The translations under genes were made by a program, and so were the position numbers. Of a stretch of DNA of 64,000 bases, positions 20,950 through 33,489 are shown piece after piece. Where the stretch lies: the NCBI RefSeq assembly GCF_002723935.1, contig NZ_BEWM01000003.1, positions 434,001-498,000 of the forward strand, read 5' to 3'. How positions within the stretch are numbered: position 1 is the first letter of the stretch; every line of letters begins with the position of its first letter. A model generated the notes under the pieces. It saw only the letters and a program-made list of their open reading frames with translations. It had not been told where the DNA came from and did not search any database. Source of the stretch: Gluconobacter cerinus (GTDB taxonomy: Bacteria; Pseudomonadota; Alphaproteobacteria; Acetobacterales; Acetobacteraceae).

Positions 20950-22824
20950 TTAGAAGCCGAACATGTGATCGAGGGAGAAGCCGCCTTCCCCGTTTTCAAG
21001 GCCATGGTACCCGAACAGGCGGCATGTGAGATCGCGGATCAGGATATATCCACCGACACCGGCTCGCTCCAGGTGGGCGCTCTCAAAAAGTTCATGGGGA
21101 CGAACCATGTAGGAGCCTGATGGCTGGATGCGGATACCCGTCTCGGCCACCAGGGTGCCGTCAGCGGCATGAAGCAGCAGAACCGTTTCGGATTCATCCG
21201 TCCCCTCAATTGAGGCGGGATGAATCAGGCAACAGAAACTACGCAGATGATCATGCCCAAGCTTCAGGAAGAGACGCGTTGTCAGGCCCGGCGGTGGACC
21301 GGAGTAGGATTGCGGCTCGGAACGCCATGTCATGAGCGTGTTAAAGATGTGCGCTCCAAAGCTGGTTTCTGCCGCATGATCGGTCTCTCGGTTGCGATAG
21401 CGCATGAGCGCATGAAGCCAGCCGTCAGCTTCCCCTCCGTCTCGGAAGTCATATACCAGATCTGCATGCCCTGGCCGGTCTGTCAGGTCATGCAAGGCGA
21501 TGGCTGTTGAGTGGCTGCGCGGAAGATTTCCAAGGAAGTGGGAGCCTACCGGCTGTCCGGCATCATCGAAAATATCCAGCCGCACAGGAAGCGTTTCCAG
21601 TGCCTCGGACATGGGGTTGGGTTGGATAAAGCTTTCAAATTTTGCAGGGTCCAGAATGGGAAAAGGCAGCAGAAAGCCTCGGCCTAGCGATGGTGCAAAA
21701 TTTCTGATGGCTGGGTCCGGGCGAATATTGTCCCGCTCGATATTCAGGTGTGCAATGCGTGTGCGTCCACGCTGCGTTATTTCATAGCGCGGGCGAACCA
21801 GATGACGTCCTGCGCGCATTTCGAGCTGGGCAGGCCATGCGAGTTCGGGAAAGATTTTTCCAACATCGACCGCGATGGTCTCAAACGGGCCGATCGCCCG
21901 ATCAACGCCACGATGTTCTTCCACGCCCATGGGGTTAAAGGTAATGCCTCCCGCCGGGATCGTGGTGGCATGGCTGTTCTGGACCCAGACGGTAAGGGTC
22001 TCATCTGCTTCCGGAGCCGGTAGCGTGGCATAACGGACAGATGGCCAGGCATTGGCGTCATGCGTGACGGACAGGCTTGGGTCACCGTTTCTGCCCCAGA
22101 CATCCAGCGCGTACTTGACGACGTCATGCCCGCGCGCACCGATCACATGAATGAAAAGCTGCCCCATAAACGGCGGCAGGCTGAAACGTTCACGGATTTG
22201 GGCGCTATCGATTGTGATGCCTGCGCCAGACTGGGAAACGGGCTGCTCCCATTGGGCGATGACCTGCCCGGACTGGTCATAAAGACGTAGCCAGTAACGC
22301 AGATCCTGCGAACCATAATTGGACCAGTAGTTGGCCGTCACGATCCGCGTGGAGAACTGATCGTCATCCCGGAAAAAAGCAAAATTTGTCGCGAAATTGA
22401 GCTTGTCGAGATAGGGGCGACCACGGACGATCATATCATCGGGCAGGCGTGCCGGGGCGAGAGTGTGTAATGTGCGCCCGTTCAGGAGCTTGCCCAGACG
22501 ACCGCGCATTTTCGCGTCATCGAACGAGAGCGCCAGAATGGTATCTGCCTCAGTGTTGGGCAGTTCCAAAAGGGCTTGCTTCGCCCCACCAAAGCCGTCG
22601 GGTTGGCCAACCTGCTCGGTATCATGAACCAGAACGACAGAAGGTTTTAGTCCGGGATAAAGGGCAACCAGCGTTCGGACGGTGTCTTCGGGGTCGTAAA
22701 TGACGATTGTCTGCCCGGCGAAAGCCTTCTCCATGCGCGTCAGCGCTTCGGCTGCTAGCGGGTGGGCCAGCGCCTTGTAGAGCACGTTTCCACCCTGTGG
22801 ACCGAAAGTGCGGATATCGAGCAT
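20950..22824 (-). CDS. Unknown 624-residue protein paired with ELM1-family gene
   Basis: I do not recognise this protein. The first 150 residues look alpha/beta (AFAGQTIVIYDPEDTVRTLV, then PSVVLVHDTEQVGQ). The rest reads as several beta-sandwich units (TANYWSNYGSQDLRYWLRLY, then TLTVWVQNSHATTIPAGG). There is no signal peptide or membrane segment, so it should be cytoplasmic. A ribosome site AAAGGG precedes the ATG. It starts 11 bases after the ELM1-family stop codon and so is co-transcribed with it, inside a glycan gene region. A role in surface-glycan biology is an inference. Confidence 0.75.
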   Translation of the reverse strand: MLDIRTFGPQGGNVLYKALAHPLAAEALTRMEKAFAGQTIVIYDPEDTVRTLVALYPGLKPSVVLVHDTEQVGQPDGFGGAKQALLELPNTEADTILALSFDDAKMRGRLGKLLNGRTLHTLAPARLPDDMIVRGRPYLDKLNFATNFAFFRDDDQFSTRIVTANYWSNYGSQDLRYWLRLYDQSGQVIAQWEQPVSQSGAGITIDSAQIRERFSLPPFMGQLFIHVIGARGHDVVKYALDVWGRNGDPSLSVTHDANAWPSVRYATLPAPEADETLTVWVQNSHATTIPAGGITFNPMGVEEHRGVDRAIGPFETIAVDVGKIFPELAWPAQLEMRAGRHLVRPRYEITQRGRTRIAHLNIERDNIRPDPAIRNFAPSLGRGFLLPFPILDPAKFESFIQPNPMSEALETLPVRLDIFDDAGQPVGSHFLGNLPRSHSTAIALHDLTDRPGHADLVYDFRDGGEADGWLHALMRYRNRETDHAAETSFGAHIFNTLMTWRSEPQSYSGPPPGLTTRLFLKLGHDHLRSFCCLIHPASIEGTDESETVLLLHAADGTLVAETGIRIQPSGSYMVRPHELFESAHLERAGVGGYILIRDLTCRLFGYHGLENGEGGFSLDHMFGF

Positions 22825-22835
22825 AGAGGGCCCTT

Positions 22836-23768
22836 TCAGAGCTTCAGTCGTCGGCGCATTTCTCTCGCCACAGTGGGGGTGTCGTCAAGCGGCTGGACAG
22901 ACCATGATGTCAAGGTCGGGTTGAATATGCGGACGCGCCCTGCTTCCTCAAGGGTTTGCACAAACCTGCCAATGCGGGCTGACTTGCCCGGAAGCGGAAG
23001 AACCATCACCGGTGCAGTCGTAGCGGCAGCTTCAGAAATCATGGAAACACTGTCTGTAGTCACGGCAATCATATCTGCGCAGGCAAGCATCCCGAGATAA
23101 GGATTGTTATCTCCCTGCCCTTCAAGAATGCGGATACCGGCTGGAACAAGCTTTTCCTTCAACACGGCAAGAGCGGCTGGGTCCGTCCGGCGTGAAGGGG
23201 TCAGGACAGCCTGCATTCCATTCCGGTTCACGAAAGCGATCAGTCCTTCTGCCATTTTGACTGCTTCCGCCGCCCCAAGAGAAAAGCGCCCGTTTGTGCC
23301 GCCGACCAGAATGGCAAGCAAAGGCCGCTCGTCACGTTTCAGACGATCAGCCCATAAGGCACGGGCATAATCCAGCTTCTGGGGCGTGACGGGGTGCAAT
23401 GCATTGCGAGAGATCAAAACATTCGGGCCATTAATGCCGTCGTGACTGTTGGCAACAATAAGATTAAATTTTGTGAGGTCAGTTCGGGGATTTTGAAGCT
23501 GCACCACGGGCAACCCTTCCCGTTTGGCAACTGCTGCCCCTGCAATGCCTCCCGTTCCACCAATACTGATGATCAGTTTTGTGTCAGGCGCTATGGTGAT
23601 GGGGGCAATGCGCTTTAAAGGGGACGGCCAGTATCGGGCCGGAATATGATTCCAGGGTTTACGGATCAGAACGGGTTGAAAGTCCCAGTCCATTCCTGCT
23701 TTCTCCGCGAGACCGGCACCTTGCGCACGCATCCCGGCGAAGTCTTCGGCGATGATCGTGGCCTTCAT
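22836..23768 (-). CDS. ELM1-family (GT-B-like) protein
   Basis: A 310-residue protein matching the 'mitochondrial fission ELM1' family: LIISIGGTGGIAGAAVAK, VVQLQNPRTDLTKFNLIVAN, then AILVGGTNGRFSL, TPSRRTD and AVTTDSVSMISEAAATTAPV, with the closing EAGRVRIF. Bacterial members have a GT-B-type fold and often lie in lipopolysaccharide or capsule loci; their reaction is not established. The ATG at 23768 gives the expected length; the frame continues upstream without a better start. It is divergent from the DEAD-box helicase gene. Confidence 0.85.
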   Translation of the reverse strand: MKATIIAEDFAGMRAQGAGLAEKAGMDWDFQPVLIRKPWNHIPARYWPSPLKRIAPITIAPDTKLIISIGGTGGIAGAAVAKREGLPVVQLQNPRTDLTKFNLIVANSHDGINGPNVLISRNALHPVTPQKLDYARALWADRLKRDERPLLAILVGGTNGRFSLGAAEAVKMAEGLIAFVNRNGMQAVLTPSRRTDPAALAVLKEKLVPAGIRILEGQGDNNPYLGMLACADMIAVTTDSVSMISEAAATTAPVMVLPLPGKSARIGRFVQTLEEAGRVRIFNPTLTSWSVQPLDDTPTVAREMRRRLKL

Positions 23769-23829
23769 GGTTGGACTCCGAAAAAAGACGCTATTTCCCG
23801 AAACGGAAGAAATTTGGCAAGAAGCGGAT

Positions 23830-24990
23830 ATGACGATGCCTGAAACACCTTCCATTTCCAATTCTGACGGTTTTGCCGAGTTTGGACTGATCCCCCCTCT
23901 TCTGGCCACGCTGGAGCAGGTTGGGCACAAACGCCCGAGCGCGATCCAGTCCCAGGCCATACCGCCGCTTCTGGCCGGGCGCGATGTGCTTGTCGCATCC
24001 CAGACAGGAAGTGGCAAAACTGCTGCTTTCGTGCTCCCCATGCTGCAGAAGCTGAATGAAGGGGAAGCTGCGCCGGGCCCGCGCGCTTTAATTCTTGAAC
24101 CCACACGGGAGCTGGCCGCGCAGACTGCGGCGGTCTGCCGTCAGTTAGGGCGTCGCCTGTCTTTGAAAACGCGTGTGATCTGTGGCGGAACACCACGTGA
24201 TCAGCAGTTGCGCACGATCCGCGATGGCGTTGACATTATTGTGGCCACGCATGGACGGCTGCTGGACCTGGTGATGCAGGGTGAACTGGTTCTGGAGTAT
24301 TTGACCTACCTCGTGCTGGATGAGGCTGATCGCCTCCTGGATGAAGACTTTTCCGAAAGCATGACGGCGCTGACACCCTATTTCCCCGATGTGCCGCCGC
24401 AAACCGTCTTCTGCTCTGCTACGTTGCCGGAGCCGGTCATGGCTCTGGCCAAGCGTGTAACGCGTGATCCGGTACGGGTGGATGTTGCTGCTGAAACCTT
24501 CACCCCAAAGAAAATCCGCCAGCGCGCGATGTTTGTAGAAAAAGACGACAAGCCTGAAACTGTCGCACGTATTCTGGAGAGGTTTCCGGGCCGCAGCATG
24601 GTCTTCGCCCGCACTAAGGTGAATGTCGATCTGATGGCGAAGGTGCTTCGCCGTCATGACATTAGGGCGGAAACCCTGCACGGTGATCGGACACAGGGCG
24701 CACGAAACAAGGCTTTGGACCTGTTTAGACAGGGTCGCGTGCCTGTGTTGGTGACCACGGATATCGCCTCACGGGGGCTGGACATCTCCGATGTTGATCT
24801 TGTCATCAACATGGACATGCCGGAAACGCCTGAATCCTATGTTCACCGCATTGGCCGGACGGCCCGTGCCGGCAAGAAGGGCGCTGCGTTCTCTCTCATC
24901 AACAGTGATGAGCGTCTGTTCCTGCGCGATATTGAAAAGCACATTGGCTATCGCATTCGTATCGCAACAGAAGACGCACTCGACACTTAA
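23830..24990 (+). CDS. DEAD-box RNA helicase
   Basis: A 386-residue protein holding just the helicase core. In order: the Q motif (FGLIPPLLATLEQVGHKRPSAIQ), Walker A ASQTGSGKT, PTRELAAQ, the DEAD box in VLDEADRLLDE, SAT, and the C-terminal TLHGD-RTQGARN, TTDIASRGLDI and HRIGRTARAGKKG motifs. There is almost no C-terminal extension, unlike RhlE or DeaD. It remodels RNA, probably in ribosome assembly or decay. The start MTMPETP is chosen; the frame is open further upstream. It overlaps the GT4 stop codon by four bases, convergently. Confidence 0.9.
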   Translation: MTMPETPSISNSDGFAEFGLIPPLLATLEQVGHKRPSAIQSQAIPPLLAGRDVLVASQTGSGKTAAFVLPMLQKLNEGEAAPGPRALILEPTRELAAQTAAVCRQLGRRLSLKTRVICGGTPRDQQLRTIRDGVDIIVATHGRLLDLVMQGELVLEYLTYLVLDEADRLLDEDFSESMTALTPYFPDVPPQTVFCSATLPEPVMALAKRVTRDPVRVDVAAETFTPKKIRQRAMFVEKDDKPETVARILERFPGRSMVFARTKVNVDLMAKVLRRHDIRAETLHGDRTQGARNKALDLFRQGRVPVLVTTDIASRGLDISDVDLVINMDMPETPESYVHRIGRTARAGKKGAAFSLINSDERLFLRDIEKHIGYRIRIATEDALDT

Positions 24991-26054
24991 GGGAGATAGC
25001 GGTCGAGAATATTTCTCCCCAGTTCCTGCCAGGCCAATGTACTGTCAGGAACTGGAAGGATTGGTGGTGGGTTTTTCAGAAGGCTGGTGATTGCCTCTGC
25101 GATAGCCGCTGGCTCCGGCTCACACAGTACCGCCTGTGAATTGTCAGCGAACTGCTCCGTGAGGCCACCCACATTCGTCGCGACGATATAACGCCCTCCT
25201 GCCGCGGCCATTGCGCCCACGCCACTTTGAGAGGCTTCCCGATAGGGAAGCAGCAATACGTCCGCCCAGCCAATCAGTTGTGACAGTTCATTTTCCGGAA
25301 CCCACCGATTTTCGACCTGAACTCCGTTGATCTTCTGAAGCTCGGCTAGTTCAGGGCTATCGGGCCCCTGCCCGATAACGCGACATTCGATAGGAACATC
25401 AACCTGCGGGAGTGCCGCAGCCAACAGGTCCAGTCCCTTATAGGGCAGAAGACGTCCAAACATCAGTAGCTTGGGTTTTCCCTGATGGCTGAAAGGCGGA
25501 GCGGCGTTCGTCCCGATAAATGGTGGATGGGAAAGCGAGAGGATCCTTTTTCCCTGACACGATGCATCGCCTGAAAGTGTTTTGGCGACGTGCTGGCTAA
25601 AGGTGACCAGACTGGATGACTGCCTGATCAAAATGCGTTGAAGAAACATCTGTAACGGGTAACCGTCTCCCGGGTGGGCACGGGCATCGTGAATGATCGT
25701 GATGACCGGTACCCCGGCCCGCCGCAGAGCGTGCGCCATGAGAACATCAAGTGGCCCTGGCATTGCACAGATGGCAATATCGGGTCTGTTGCTCAGGATA
25801 GCCATGAAAAGACGTGTGATAATCACCGGTGCCTGCAGGAATTTGCAGAACAACCCGAACGCAGAGCGATACGTCCTGAATGTCAGGACATTCGCAGGAG
25901 CGTGATGGCTATGAAGGATTTCCGCTTGGTCGGAAAGCGAGAGCTGAACACTGGTTCGGGGAAGTGCAGCAAGCCCATTGGCAAGGTCCACCGCGATTCG
26001 TGGCCCCGCGCCTCGTTTTCCCCACTGCCAGACAAAAACTTTCCTGGCTGTCAC
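24987..26054 (-). CDS. GT4 glycosyltransferase
   Basis: A 355-residue GT-B enzyme. The N-terminal acceptor domain begins KVFVWQWGKRGAGPRIAVDL; the donor domain shows PKLLMFGRLLPYKGLDLL, then LLLPYREASQSGVGAMAAAG, the family's E-x7-E region with the second Glu replaced by the A/G-rich run, and VATNVGGLTEQF. It starts at a GTG (26054) overlapping the stop of the next upstream gene by four bases, so the two glycosyltransferases are translated together. The sugar is unknown. Confidence 0.88.
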   Translation of the reverse strand: MTARKVFVWQWGKRGAGPRIAVDLANGLAALPRTSVQLSLSDQAEILHSHHAPANVLTFRTYRSAFGLFCKFLQAPVIITRLFMAILSNRPDIAICAMPGPLDVLMAHALRRAGVPVITIIHDARAHPGDGYPLQMFLQRILIRQSSSLVTFSQHVAKTLSGDASCQGKRILSLSHPPFIGTNAAPPFSHQGKPKLLMFGRLLPYKGLDLLAAALPQVDVPIECRVIGQGPDSPELAELQKINGVQVENRWVPENELSQLIGWADVLLLPYREASQSGVGAMAAAGGRYIVATNVGGLTEQFADNSQAVLCEPEPAAIAEAITSLLKNPPPILPVPDSTLAWQELGRNILDRYLP

Positions 26055-27247
26055 CCCTGAACTCCTCCCGCCTGTACCGCTTGCAGAAGGCTCTGTCCGT
26101 TCAGTCGATCCTCCACACGCTTCATGGCGGCATTTCCCAGGCGTTCCCGAAGAGCGGGATTATCAGCGGCTTCTTGTAATGCCTGTGCTGCGGATTGAAC
26201 GTCAGGGTTGGCCCAGCTGGTTTGCGGCATGTCGAGAACCCCCCGTGGATCCCGGGCGGGAGAGAGACTGTAAGCGACAGGAAGCCCGCATGAAGTATCC
26301 ATGAACTCCGCCGTTGCAGACCAGTCCGTGGCGACAACGCAGCACCCCAGCGCCATGGCTTCCGCCACAACCAGTCCGAACCCTTCGCTCCTGTGAAGGG
26401 AAAGAACGATATCAGCGCAAGCCATGAGCGCCAGCGTGTCTTCGCTGCTGTAATGCGCTGTATCGAGACGAATATTAGGAGCCCCGCCGATCGCGGCCTG
26501 AATGGCGGCCATATCGTCTGGGTAGTTCTCTGTATGGCCAATCTTCAGCAGTAAAATCCGGTCAGAACGGATGCCGAACGCTTCACGAAAGGCCCGAATG
26601 GTATCGATGGGGTTCTTCCGAACCATACTGGACGCAAGATTAAACGAAACAAGAACAATGAGGGCATCATCTGGTAGGTTGAATGCCGCCCGGTCTTTCT
26701 GAGAGGGTTTTTGACCCGCGAGCCCAACAGGGTGTTCCACCACACGAACCGGGACTTTGAGGGGCGCGATCGCATCCGCGGTAAAGCGGGACGGTACCCA
26801 GATTTCATGAACATGTCGCCGGGCGTATGTCCATGTCTTTGGAATGACGGGCAATTCCCATGCCCAATAGCCGATCACTTTCCGGCCGTTCCGAAGAGAG
26901 CGCGGCATTCTGAGAAGGACAGAGGGGAGCATTGGCGCATTGACGTGAATGACAAGAGGTGCGCCTGCCCCGACTGCGTCCCCTTCAAGTCGCCGGGTGT
27001 CTATATCCCAGGTCGCACAGGGAATGTTCAGCTTGCGCAGAGCCTTCACCATCAGACGGGCGCCTTCGCCCAGTCCTGAACTGCGGCTCAGTTCTCCAGT
27101 CACAATAATGCCGGAAGCACGGGATGGATAAGTCTTGCTGATGCTGGGCGCGACGAGGGCTGTTGCCCATGCAAAAAACCGTCGTCTCGGTTCCTGGGGC
27201 AGTTTTTGCCAGACCCTGTGAGCAACAGAAAGATCAGGGTGGCTCAC
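26051..27247 (-). CDS. GT4 glycosyltransferase
   Basis: A 398-residue GT-B enzyme. It has GELSRSSGLGEGARLMVKAL near the N-terminus, a central IGYWAWELPVIPKTW, the donor-side VLVSFNLASSMVRKNP and the GT4 signature LSLHRSEGFGLVVAEAMALG with both Glu residues. The start is a GTG at 27247 with AAGGA seven bases upstream. These motifs are typical of enzymes that build exopolysaccharide or lipopolysaccharide side chains in acetic acid bacteria. First gene of a two-gene operon. Confidence 0.9.
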   Translation of the reverse strand: MSHPDLSVAHRVWQKLPQEPRRRFFAWATALVAPSISKTYPSRASGIIVTGELSRSSGLGEGARLMVKALRKLNIPCATWDIDTRRLEGDAVGAGAPLVIHVNAPMLPSVLLRMPRSLRNGRKVIGYWAWELPVIPKTWTYARRHVHEIWVPSRFTADAIAPLKVPVRVVEHPVGLAGQKPSQKDRAAFNLPDDALIVLVSFNLASSMVRKNPIDTIRAFREAFGIRSDRILLLKIGHTENYPDDMAAIQAAIGGAPNIRLDTAHYSSEDTLALMACADIVLSLHRSEGFGLVVAEAMALGCCVVATDWSATAEFMDTSCGLPVAYSLSPARDPRGVLDMPQTSWANPDVQSAAQALQEAADNPALRERLGNAAMKRVEDRLNGQSLLQAVQAGGVQG

Positions 27248-27416
27248 GGCATGTCCTTCAAGGCGTGTTTCGTACGGAGAAAAATCTGTTTCAGTTTAAA
27301 ATCAGCTGCCGTCACGCCTGCTTCTTTACAACATGTTTCCTGCCTTGAGCATCAGCATCATAAAGCCGTTACAAGCTCTATGGCGACTGGCCAGGAACGT
27401 GCTTACACTACAATCC

Positions 27417-28592
27417 ATGACCGATCCACGCACCATTCCTCCCCGGGTAGAGACGATTCTTGCGGCATTGGTCTCGTTTGATACGACCAGCCGCCATTCA
27501 AATCTTTCGATTATCGAATGGATCGAAGGTTATCTGGCTGCCCATGATGTCTCTTTTACCCGGTATCCGGGTGGAGATGACGGGAAGTGGAACCTGCATG
27601 CCGTTATCGGTCCAGAAAAAGCTGGGGGAATGGCATTCGCCGGGCATGTGGATTGTGTTCCGGTTGACGGTCAGGACTGGTCCTCGGATCCTTTTGTTCT
27701 CAGGGAAGAGAACGGCCGCCTCTATGGGCGCGGCGCCGCAGACATGAAGGGCTACGTCGCCTGCATGCTGGCCGCAGTGCCCGATTTCAAGGCCATGGAT
27801 CTCCCCAAGCCCATCCATCTGCTTTTTACCTGCGACGAAGAAATTACCTGTGATGGTGCACGACACCTGATTGAGGACATAAAGCAGGCGCACTTGCTTC
27901 CTGACCTTTGCATGGTGGGAGAGCCAACCATGATGACGCCGGTGATCGCTCATAAAGGACGTTTCGCTGTTCGCGTCCGGCTGGTTGGAAAGCCTGGGCA
28001 TTCGTCCCTGCCTCAAGGCGGAAAAAATGCCTTGCATGCCATGGGGCGAGCCATCGCCATTTGTGCTGATGAAGCTGACAGGCTTTCAATCAAGGGGCGT
28101 CGTGTTGACGGGTTTGTGCCGCCTTATACAACCATGCAGGTTGGCCTCGCATCTGGTGGCAGTATCCTCAATATCATTCCTGAGCAGGCCGAATTCGATG
28201 TTGAGTGGCGGAATGTTCCCGGCGATGAAGGCTCCGTAGAGTTTGAGAAGTTAAGTGAGGCCCTCTCTCCGCTGGATGAAAGTCTGAGAGAGGATAACCC
28301 CGGTGGAGGCATCAGCTACCTGCTGTTGGTGGACCTGCCTCCCTTGGCCCTGTCCGCCGACCATCTCCTGACAGAACTGACGTGCCAGATCACTGGCAGC
28401 AACACGACGGGAAAAGTGTCTTATGGAACCGAGGCTGGGATCTACCAGCGTGGAGCCATGGAGAGTATTGTCTGTGGTCCGGGAGATATTGCTCAGGCTC
28501 ATCGTCCGGACGAGTTTATTGCGAAGGAACAGCTTGAACGCTGTGAAACAGTCATTCGGGATTTTGCACGGAGAGTAAGCGGGGCGGCATGA
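27417..28592 (+). CDS. argE: Acetylornithine deacetylase
   Basis: A 391-residue M20-family metallopeptidase that releases ornithine from N-acetylornithine. Metal ligands and catalytic residues are visible in order: FAGHVDCVPVDGQDWSSDPF, GRGAADMKGYVA, FTCDEEITCDGARH with the Glu pair, CMVGEPT, and AHRPDEFI at the end. The ATG at 27417 begins MTDPRTIPP; no ribosome site is seen there, and an in-frame ATG at 27333 is an alternative. The ArgE name is chosen over DapE from the overall motif set. Confidence 0.85.
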   Translation: MTDPRTIPPRVETILAALVSFDTTSRHSNLSIIEWIEGYLAAHDVSFTRYPGGDDGKWNLHAVIGPEKAGGMAFAGHVDCVPVDGQDWSSDPFVLREENGRLYGRGAADMKGYVACMLAAVPDFKAMDLPKPIHLLFTCDEEITCDGARHLIEDIKQAHLLPDLCMVGEPTMMTPVIAHKGRFAVRVRLVGKPGHSSLPQGGKNALHAMGRAIAICADEADRLSIKGRRVDGFVPPYTTMQVGLASGGSILNIIPEQAEFDVEWRNVPGDEGSVEFEKLSEALSPLDESLREDNPGGGISYLLLVDLPPLALSADHLLTELTCQITGSNTTGKVSYGTEAGIYQRGAMESIVCGPGDIAQAHRPDEFIAKEQLERCETVIRDFARRVSGAA

Positions 28593-29638
28593 GTTGTAAG
28601 GCAGGACAGAGGCACCATCCGATCCGGCTTCGTCAGCCGCGCCTGACTGAAGACCTGCCCGGAAGCGGCCGTCCGCCTTTCCCACTGACCGTTTGTCTTG
28701 ATCCACCAGATCTTTCGGCCTGGATTAGTCCCGCATCTGGAGTTCCCGGTGTCATGGTTTTTGACTCCGGCCAAAATGGCCCGGATGTCGTGATTACCGG
28801 TATGGTGCATGGGAATGAATATGCTGGTGGCCATGCCCTGGAGAGACTTCGACGTACTGCGCCTGTTCCTGCAATAGGACGGGTCACTCTTATTCTTGCC
28901 AATCTGAAGGCGTTTGATCGCTTTGATCGCTCCGCTCCGATGGCTTCGCGCTACAAGGATGAGGATCTCAACCGACTTTGGCATCCATCACGTCTGAACA
29001 GTGAGGAGCAGTCCAATGAACTGGAGCGCGCACGTGAGCTTCGCCCATTCATCGAGCGTGCGGATCTGTTGCTGGACCTTCACTCGACACTCTGGCCATC
29101 CAATCCGCTTTTCATTGTCCCGCCCAGGCGGCGGTCCAGTGATCTCGCCTGCGCCTTGGCCTCAGAAGCTGGATTGCCGACGCTGGTCCTGACAGATCTT
29201 GGGCATCATGGCGGTTCTCGCCTGATTGAACATGCACGTTTTATGGCCGTCGGCGGTACCGGGCGATCCTGTCTGCTGGAAGCCGGGCTACATTGGGAAC
29301 CACAGACCGTTGATGTCATGGAGAAAGTCAGCCGTCGTTTTCTGGCTGAAGCCCTGAATGTGCATCTACAGGGGGTGGCTCAGGATAAAACGCAGCCAGT
29401 GAGGCTTGCGGTGGTGACGGATAATGTTACGGCAAAAAGTGCAGAGTTTAGTTTTGTTGAGCCTTGGGTTGGAAACACCTGTATTCCAAGAGCAGGAACG
29501 GTGATTGCCCGGGATGGCCATGACGCTATCTGCACGCCCTACGATGACTGTCTGCTCATCGTGCCCAACCTTCGCCCCAAGCAGGGGCAGCTTGCGGTGC
29601 GTCTGGCCAGACGCACCGCAGTCCACCTTAACTCTTAG
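28589..29638 (+). CDS. Succinylglutamate desuccinylase/aspartoacylase family protein
   Basis: A 349-residue zinc carboxypeptidase-like (M14) enzyme. The zinc site is [11 protein letters not shown] (His and Glu) together with [11 protein letters not shown] (second His); DEDLNRLW supplies the conserved Asn-Arg substrate clamp. The C-terminal beta domain ends in the typical [12 protein letters not shown]. The ATG overlaps the argE stop by four bases, so both are made together, which suggests a second N-acyl amino acid hydrolase in the same pathway. Substrate unknown. Confidence 0.85.
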   Translation: MSCKAGQRHHPIRLRQPRLTEDLPGSGRPPFPLTVCLDPPDLSAWISPASGVPGVMVFDSGQNGPDVVITGMVHGNEYAGGHALERLRRTAPVPAIGRVTLILANLKAFDRFDRSAPMASRYKDEDLNRLWHPSRLNSEEQSNELERARELRPFIERADLLLDLHSTLWPSNPLFIVPPRRRSSDLACALASEAGLPTLVLTDLGHHGGSRLIEHARFMAVGGTGRSCLLEAGLHWEPQTVDVMEKVSRRFLAEALNVHLQGVAQDKTQPVRLAVVTDNVTAKSAEFSFVEPWVGNTCIPRAGTVIARDGHDAICTPYDDCLLIVPNLRPKQGQLAVRLARRTAVHLNS

Positions 29639-30939
29639 GCAGAAGCGCGATCATAGATCGGGAAGCGACGGCAGAGCGCCTTCACTTCTTCATGGACACG
29701 GTTGGTCGTGTCATTGACGTCGCCCTCTTCCAGAGCTGCCGTCAGAACTTCGTCCATCATGCGGGCAATGGTGCGAAACTCGTCTTCGCCGAAACCACGT
29801 GCCGTTGCAGCCGGGCTGCCCAGACGAATGCCAGACGTGACGAACGGCTTTTCCGGATCAAACGGAATGGCGTTCTTGTTGGCTGTGATGCCAGCGCGTT
29901 CCAGAATTTCTTCCGCAAGCTTGCCCGTCACCTTCTTCGGGCGAAGATCAACCAGTACCAGATGGCTGTCTGTGCCGCCTGTCACGATATCGAAGCCACG
30001 TAGCTGAAGTTCGTCGGCCAGTGCTTTCGCATTGGCTACAACGCGCTTCTGGTAGTCACGGAAGTCATCCTTCAGGGCCTCACCGAAGGCAACGGCTTTG
30101 CCAGCGATGACATGCATCAGCGGACCACCCTGAAGGCCTGGGAAGACCGCAGAGTTGATCTTCTTGGCGAGCTCAGCGCTGTTCGTCAGGATGATGCCAC
30201 CACGCGGCCCACGTAGCGTCTTGTGAGTCGTGGACGTCACGATGTCAGCATACGGTAGCGGGCTCGGATACAGGCCTGCGGCAACCAGACCGGCAAAATG
30301 CGCCATGTCCACCATCAGATAAGCGCCAACTTCGTCAGCAATCTTCCGGAAGCGCGGGAAGTCGATCACGCGCGGATAGGCGGAACTGCCTGCGACAATG
30401 ATCTTCGGCTTATGCTCACGCGCCAGCTCTTCCATCTGATCGTAGTCGATCAGGCCATCCTGCGCGCGCACGCCATACTGAACGGCGTTAAACCACTTGC
30501 CGGAATAGTTCGGAGCTGCACCGTGGGTCAGATGTCCGCCAGCCGCGAGGCTCAGGCCCAGAATGGTGTCGCCCGGCTTTGCCATTGCCATGAAGGCTGC
30601 CTGATTGGCATTGGCGCCGGAATGCGGCTGCACGTTTGCAAATTCTGCGCCGAACAGCTTCTTAAGGCGCTCGATAGCAAGAGTTTCAACGCGGTCCACG
30701 TCAACGCAGCCACCATAGTAGCGCTTGCCAGGAAGGCCTTCAGCGTACTTGTTGGTCAGAACAGAGCCCTGCGCTTCCATCACGGCAAAAGATGCCATGT
30801 TCTCGGACGCGATCAGCTCGATACCATCCTGCTGACGGGTCAGTTCGTCATTCAGAATTGCGGCAACTTCGGCATCAGCCTCTTTCAGAGGCGCGTGGAA
30901 AAAAGGATTCAGCGTGGACTGGCTGGCGTGTTCCGACAT
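29635..30939 (-). CDS. glyA: Serine hydroxymethyltransferase
   Basis: A 434-residue PLP enzyme that converts serine and tetrahydrofolate to glycine and methylene-THF. The start [14 protein letters not shown], the glycine-rich [15 protein letters not shown], the [16 protein letters not shown] segment and the PLP-binding [15 protein letters not shown] (Lys about residue 235) are all present. The ATG at 30939 has GGAGA upstream. It is convergent with the AstE-like gene (four-base overlap) and divergent from the permease. Confidence 0.96.
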   Translation of the reverse strand: MSEHASQSTLNPFFHAPLKEADAEVAAILNDELTRQQDGIELIASENMASFAVMEAQGSVLTNKYAEGLPGKRYYGGCVDVDRVETLAIERLKKLFGAEFANVQPHSGANANQAAFMAMAKPGDTILGLSLAAGGHLTHGAAPNYSGKWFNAVQYGVRAQDGLIDYDQMEELAREHKPKIIVAGSSAYPRVIDFPRFRKIADEVGAYLMVDMAHFAGLVAAGLYPSPLPYADIVTSTTHKTLRGPRGGIILTNSAELAKKINSAVFPGLQGGPLMHVIAGKAVAFGEALKDDFRDYQKRVVANAKALADELQLRGFDIVTGGTDSHLVLVDLRPKKVTGKLAEEILERAGITANKNAIPFDPEKPFVTSGIRLGSPAATARGFGEDEFRTIARMMDEVLTAALEEGDVNDTTNRVHEEVKALCRRFPIYDRASA

Positions 30940-31031
30940 CGTGGTCCATTCTCCAGGGTGAGTTCGCCCCGTCACTACCGCAGAATGCGCGCGTCGGCAA
31001 AAACAATCCGTGTTTCCAACGAGGATCTTTC

Positions 31032-33488
<2,457 letters not shown>

Positions 33489-33489
<1 letters not shown>

